This document shows, in pieces, positions 44,677 to 64,000 of a DNA stretch of 64,000 nt; the first letter of the stretch is position 1, and every line of letters begins with the position of its first letter. The stretch is taken from the NCBI RefSeq assembly GCF_001039355.2, contig NW_019774903.1, forward strand, positions 381,489 to 445,488. The letters run 5' to 3'. This DNA comes from Lingula anatina. Lineage: Eukaryota; Brachiopoda; Lingulata; Lingulida; Lingulidae. Under the pieces are notes generated by a model. That model searched no databases, was not told the DNA's origin, and saw only the letters and a list, made by a program, of their open reading frames with translations. The position numbers and the translations under genes were made by a program.

Positions 44677-46452
44677 TCTGTATTTTTACAGCATAGCTGT
44701 TACACAATATCATAATAACATCGCCACCCCCTCCCTCACAAACCTTTTTTATAGTTCACATAAAAAAGCGGTATTTCACATATAAATGCATTGGGAACCA
44801 GCTTTCATATACCGATTTGGAAGATTTTCTTATTTACTGAAAAGCAGCTGTCAAGACTGCTTTGTTCTGTGTTGAATTAAAACTACAAAATTTTAAGACC
44901 AAAATTAAACAGCAAATCCACGTCTGGACTTAAATCAACAATTGCACCATATGTATTGCTTCAACGGCATACAGGAAGTAGGACTAGAGACTGTGGCCGA
45001 ATTACTTGTGATTTGCTCCAATGACACGTATTAAAGTCTGCAATTGAACATCACAATAATTTCTTGTGCTTTGGTATAAGATCAGGACTTTATAAGTCCT
45101 TTCAAGGCTCTGTTCTTACTTTTTACTTAAAAAATAAAGATTGTGCATTATTCATACTATTCATATATTCATTTTACACTGTATTTCTAACATTGAGCAC
45201 CAGTACGTCTTTAAAATAGCTCTCAAAGCTAAGATGGAAATGTTTCAAAAAATGACTGTATATAGTTGCTGTCACACTCCCACACTCTTTTTCTCCTCAA
45301 AAACAAAAAAGGCTTTCACTTCATCACAACATTACATATAAAAAGAAAGGCTTGCAGTACTGATAATGTGCAGAACATTGTTTTGGTGCAATATGACAAC
45401 TACAAAATTTAAGCTTAATCCTTCATCCTAAGTTCAGCTCTGATTGGTCACTCGGCTACATTCCACTGTATACAAAATATGTACGACTGCAATGAACGTT
45501 CCTCTCTTGCATCAACATTAAAATTCATTTCACTTATCACAGTTCAAGAAGCTGCCCCTAGATATTGGAGACAACCGTATCAACATTTTCCATACTTTTT
45601 AACAATGACAATTTAGATGCTGTAACATGTTTAAAAAAGCACTGTACAAAGTGAATAAGCACTGCTTGAAACTTATGAAATATATGGCACTAAACTAGAA
45701 ACATGAAATTACACAAACATCTGTGTAAAACTCCTACTTCTGAGTATCTGATATCATATTCTGCTTCTCAACGAGACGATAATATAATACAAGCAGCAAA
45801 CCTGTTACTACTAGGGCATAGTATACATACACTTCATTTAATAAGTAGATAAAACTGGAAAGAGTGATTTAAACAAAAAGAGAAGAAATTAGTGGACTTG
45901 TGCATGCTGCATCATTAAAAACACTAAAAATACTACAAAAAGCAAGTTAAATATGATCAGTTTAACACCATGAAAGGTACAAAGATCTCATTATTTCAGT
46001 TCTATAACAATATTGAGCTAAGTTATATTCCTAAAAAACGAGCAATTTTATTAATAAAATGTCTATGAATCCTTTTGAAATAATAAAATCCACCATTATA
46101 TAGTGTTCCTTTTTGACAACATATTTGCTTACCAGACTTTTAAAATATTTTTTGGAAAATTCCCAGCATATAAAGGAACTTGGATGTGTTATAGTTCTTT
46201 GTTAGCCTGGCCTTCTTGCTTGCCAACATAAAAATACACTTCCATACACTGAAATCCTAACAACTTGAACATCCTCATTTTCAATTGATATTGCAGGTTG
46301 TATATCTCCAATGCTTCATTTATTTACTCACTTGTTTTCAACTTAGTTCTAGGGTTCTGTGTTTCCTGTAACTTTACTTGTAAAAAAGCAATACTCCAGC
46401 TAAAACCCAGGGAAGTGAATCTTTTTGTCCTCCATGTATGAAAGAGCAACGC
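44671..46452 (-). other. Probable 3' UTR of the TNRC18/BAHCC1-like gene
   Basis: AT-rich non-coding sequence between the stop codon and the distal poly(A) candidate. No credible reading frame or dispersed repeat seen. Confidence 0.45.
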
Positions 46453-62901
<16,449 letters not shown>

Positions 62902-64000
62902 CTGCCAAGAATTACAAGAGAATATATTGACTGTGCCGACTGGGAAATTTCTTTATATATTGTTATCTACTAATTTTACAATGACTGTGAGCCAACAAAT
63001 ATGGTACGCATATATAGCAAGAAGAAAAAATTTACACTAGATTATATGAGTTGAGTCAAGCTGGGAGACTGAACTTTGGTATGGGGAAGTAGCAATGGCA
63101 ATGTGGTGGTTGATGGAGTGCAGCACCCCTTGTGTTACACAGCAAATGGATATGTAACATCAATCATTCTTTTATTTCATTTTCTAGCAAGACTGTTCAG
63201 TGGACAAATAATAGTCCGGAAATTTTGACACCATTATTGTACCATCTAAGCAACTTTTATAAGTGCAGAAATAAGAGGAGCTCACTATTTTCATCAAAAG
63301 TGTTACCACGCTCTGTGTAGAACAGTAAATTTGGGGCAAAATCTAAACAGATATTGATGGTGCTGAGAATAAACACATTGAACTATTTTTGCCAAATTTA
63401 TTATTGATTTAGCAAAATTTTTATTTTAGCAAAAGGAAAAAAAAAATCAGCTAAAACCATCTTTGTTCTTGAATAAATTAATTTCATTCTCAAAGAGAAC
63501 CTGTTGCTATTTTCACAACTGTTTATATCAAATTATTTTAATATCTTTAGTAATTGTAAAATATGAACATTGCACTGAACAGTAAGTCACACATTTTTGT
63601 CTTCGAAATGGGCAAGGAATGAATATAATTTGTTAGAGTACTTTTTTTCCATTATGATTATATCAATTATCATAAATATCATAATAACTCCAATGCATCA
63701 CAATCAATTTATAAAAAGCACAAGCCATTGCTACCCTATAATTCTCTCCTCTAACACTCCTCTCCACTAGTCTGTTAGATCAAGTAGCTTCAATACAGTA
63801 TTACTTTAGTTAGATCTCCCATTAATTTTCATCTAAGACTGCAATTCTCTTAACCTACTCCAATATCCCAATATAAACACTGTATGGTCTATGTGCATTA
63901 AAAAAACTGCATATGTAGTAATAAGACTCCTCTCTCTCTCTCACTTATTTTTTCTTATGTAAGAATTGTTCGATGACATAAAGAACTAGTTGCAGCAAAA
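62902..64000 (-). other. Intron of the TNRC18/BAHCC1-like gene, open to the right
   Basis: No exon recognised up to the window edge; AT-rich with a CT run near 63930. Confidence 0.6.

Overview
The window is eukaryotic, AT-rich and intron-dense. It looks like a draft genome of a bilaterian invertebrate, and a mollusc or other lophotrochozoan is my best guess. The reasons are small coding exons (63-1057 nt) with canonical GT-AG junctions, kilobase introns, many short non-autonomous DNA transposons (MITEs), long dinucleotide runs and one ambiguous base (540). I see no bacterial or viral gene, no CRISPR array and no rRNA.

Two well-supported genes lie tail to tail. On the + strand (8329-40857) is a conventional, calcium- and diacylglycerol-dependent protein kinase C. 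Thirteen shared exons cover the second half of C1A, C1B, the C2 domain, the hinge and the kinase domain. They are followed by two alternative last exons of equal coding length (37447-37599 and 40705-40857), each encoding a complete V5 tail with turn and hydrophobic motifs. The N-terminal pseudosubstrate and first half of C1A are not in view and probably lie upstream of the window.

On the - strand (62901 down to 46453) are 23 consecutive exons of a large chromatin protein of the TNRC18/BAHCC1 family (Drosophila winged eye is a relative). They run from a charged, Q-rich region through a polyQ/H tract, repeated AT-hooks, a Tudor-like module and a Ser/acidic region to a C-terminal BAH domain. The 5' part lies beyond position 64000. 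The two 3' UTRs meet between about 40.9 and 46.4 kb.

A third, unrecognised gene fragment lies on the - strand at 1246-2048. It is probably a terminal exon followed by a poly(A) signal, and it is interrupted by an apparent frameshift. If PKC starts left of the window, this fragment is nested antisense inside a PKC intron.

The rest is intron, UTR and repeats. At least seven families of short dispersed elements occur in the window, most of them twice or more. Four have sharply defined terminal inverted repeats, and three of those have copies with matching target-site duplications, so their ends can be placed to the base. The kinase links second-messenger signals to protein phosphorylation and the second gene reads chromatin; the sequence shows no functional link between them beyond their convergent arrangement.
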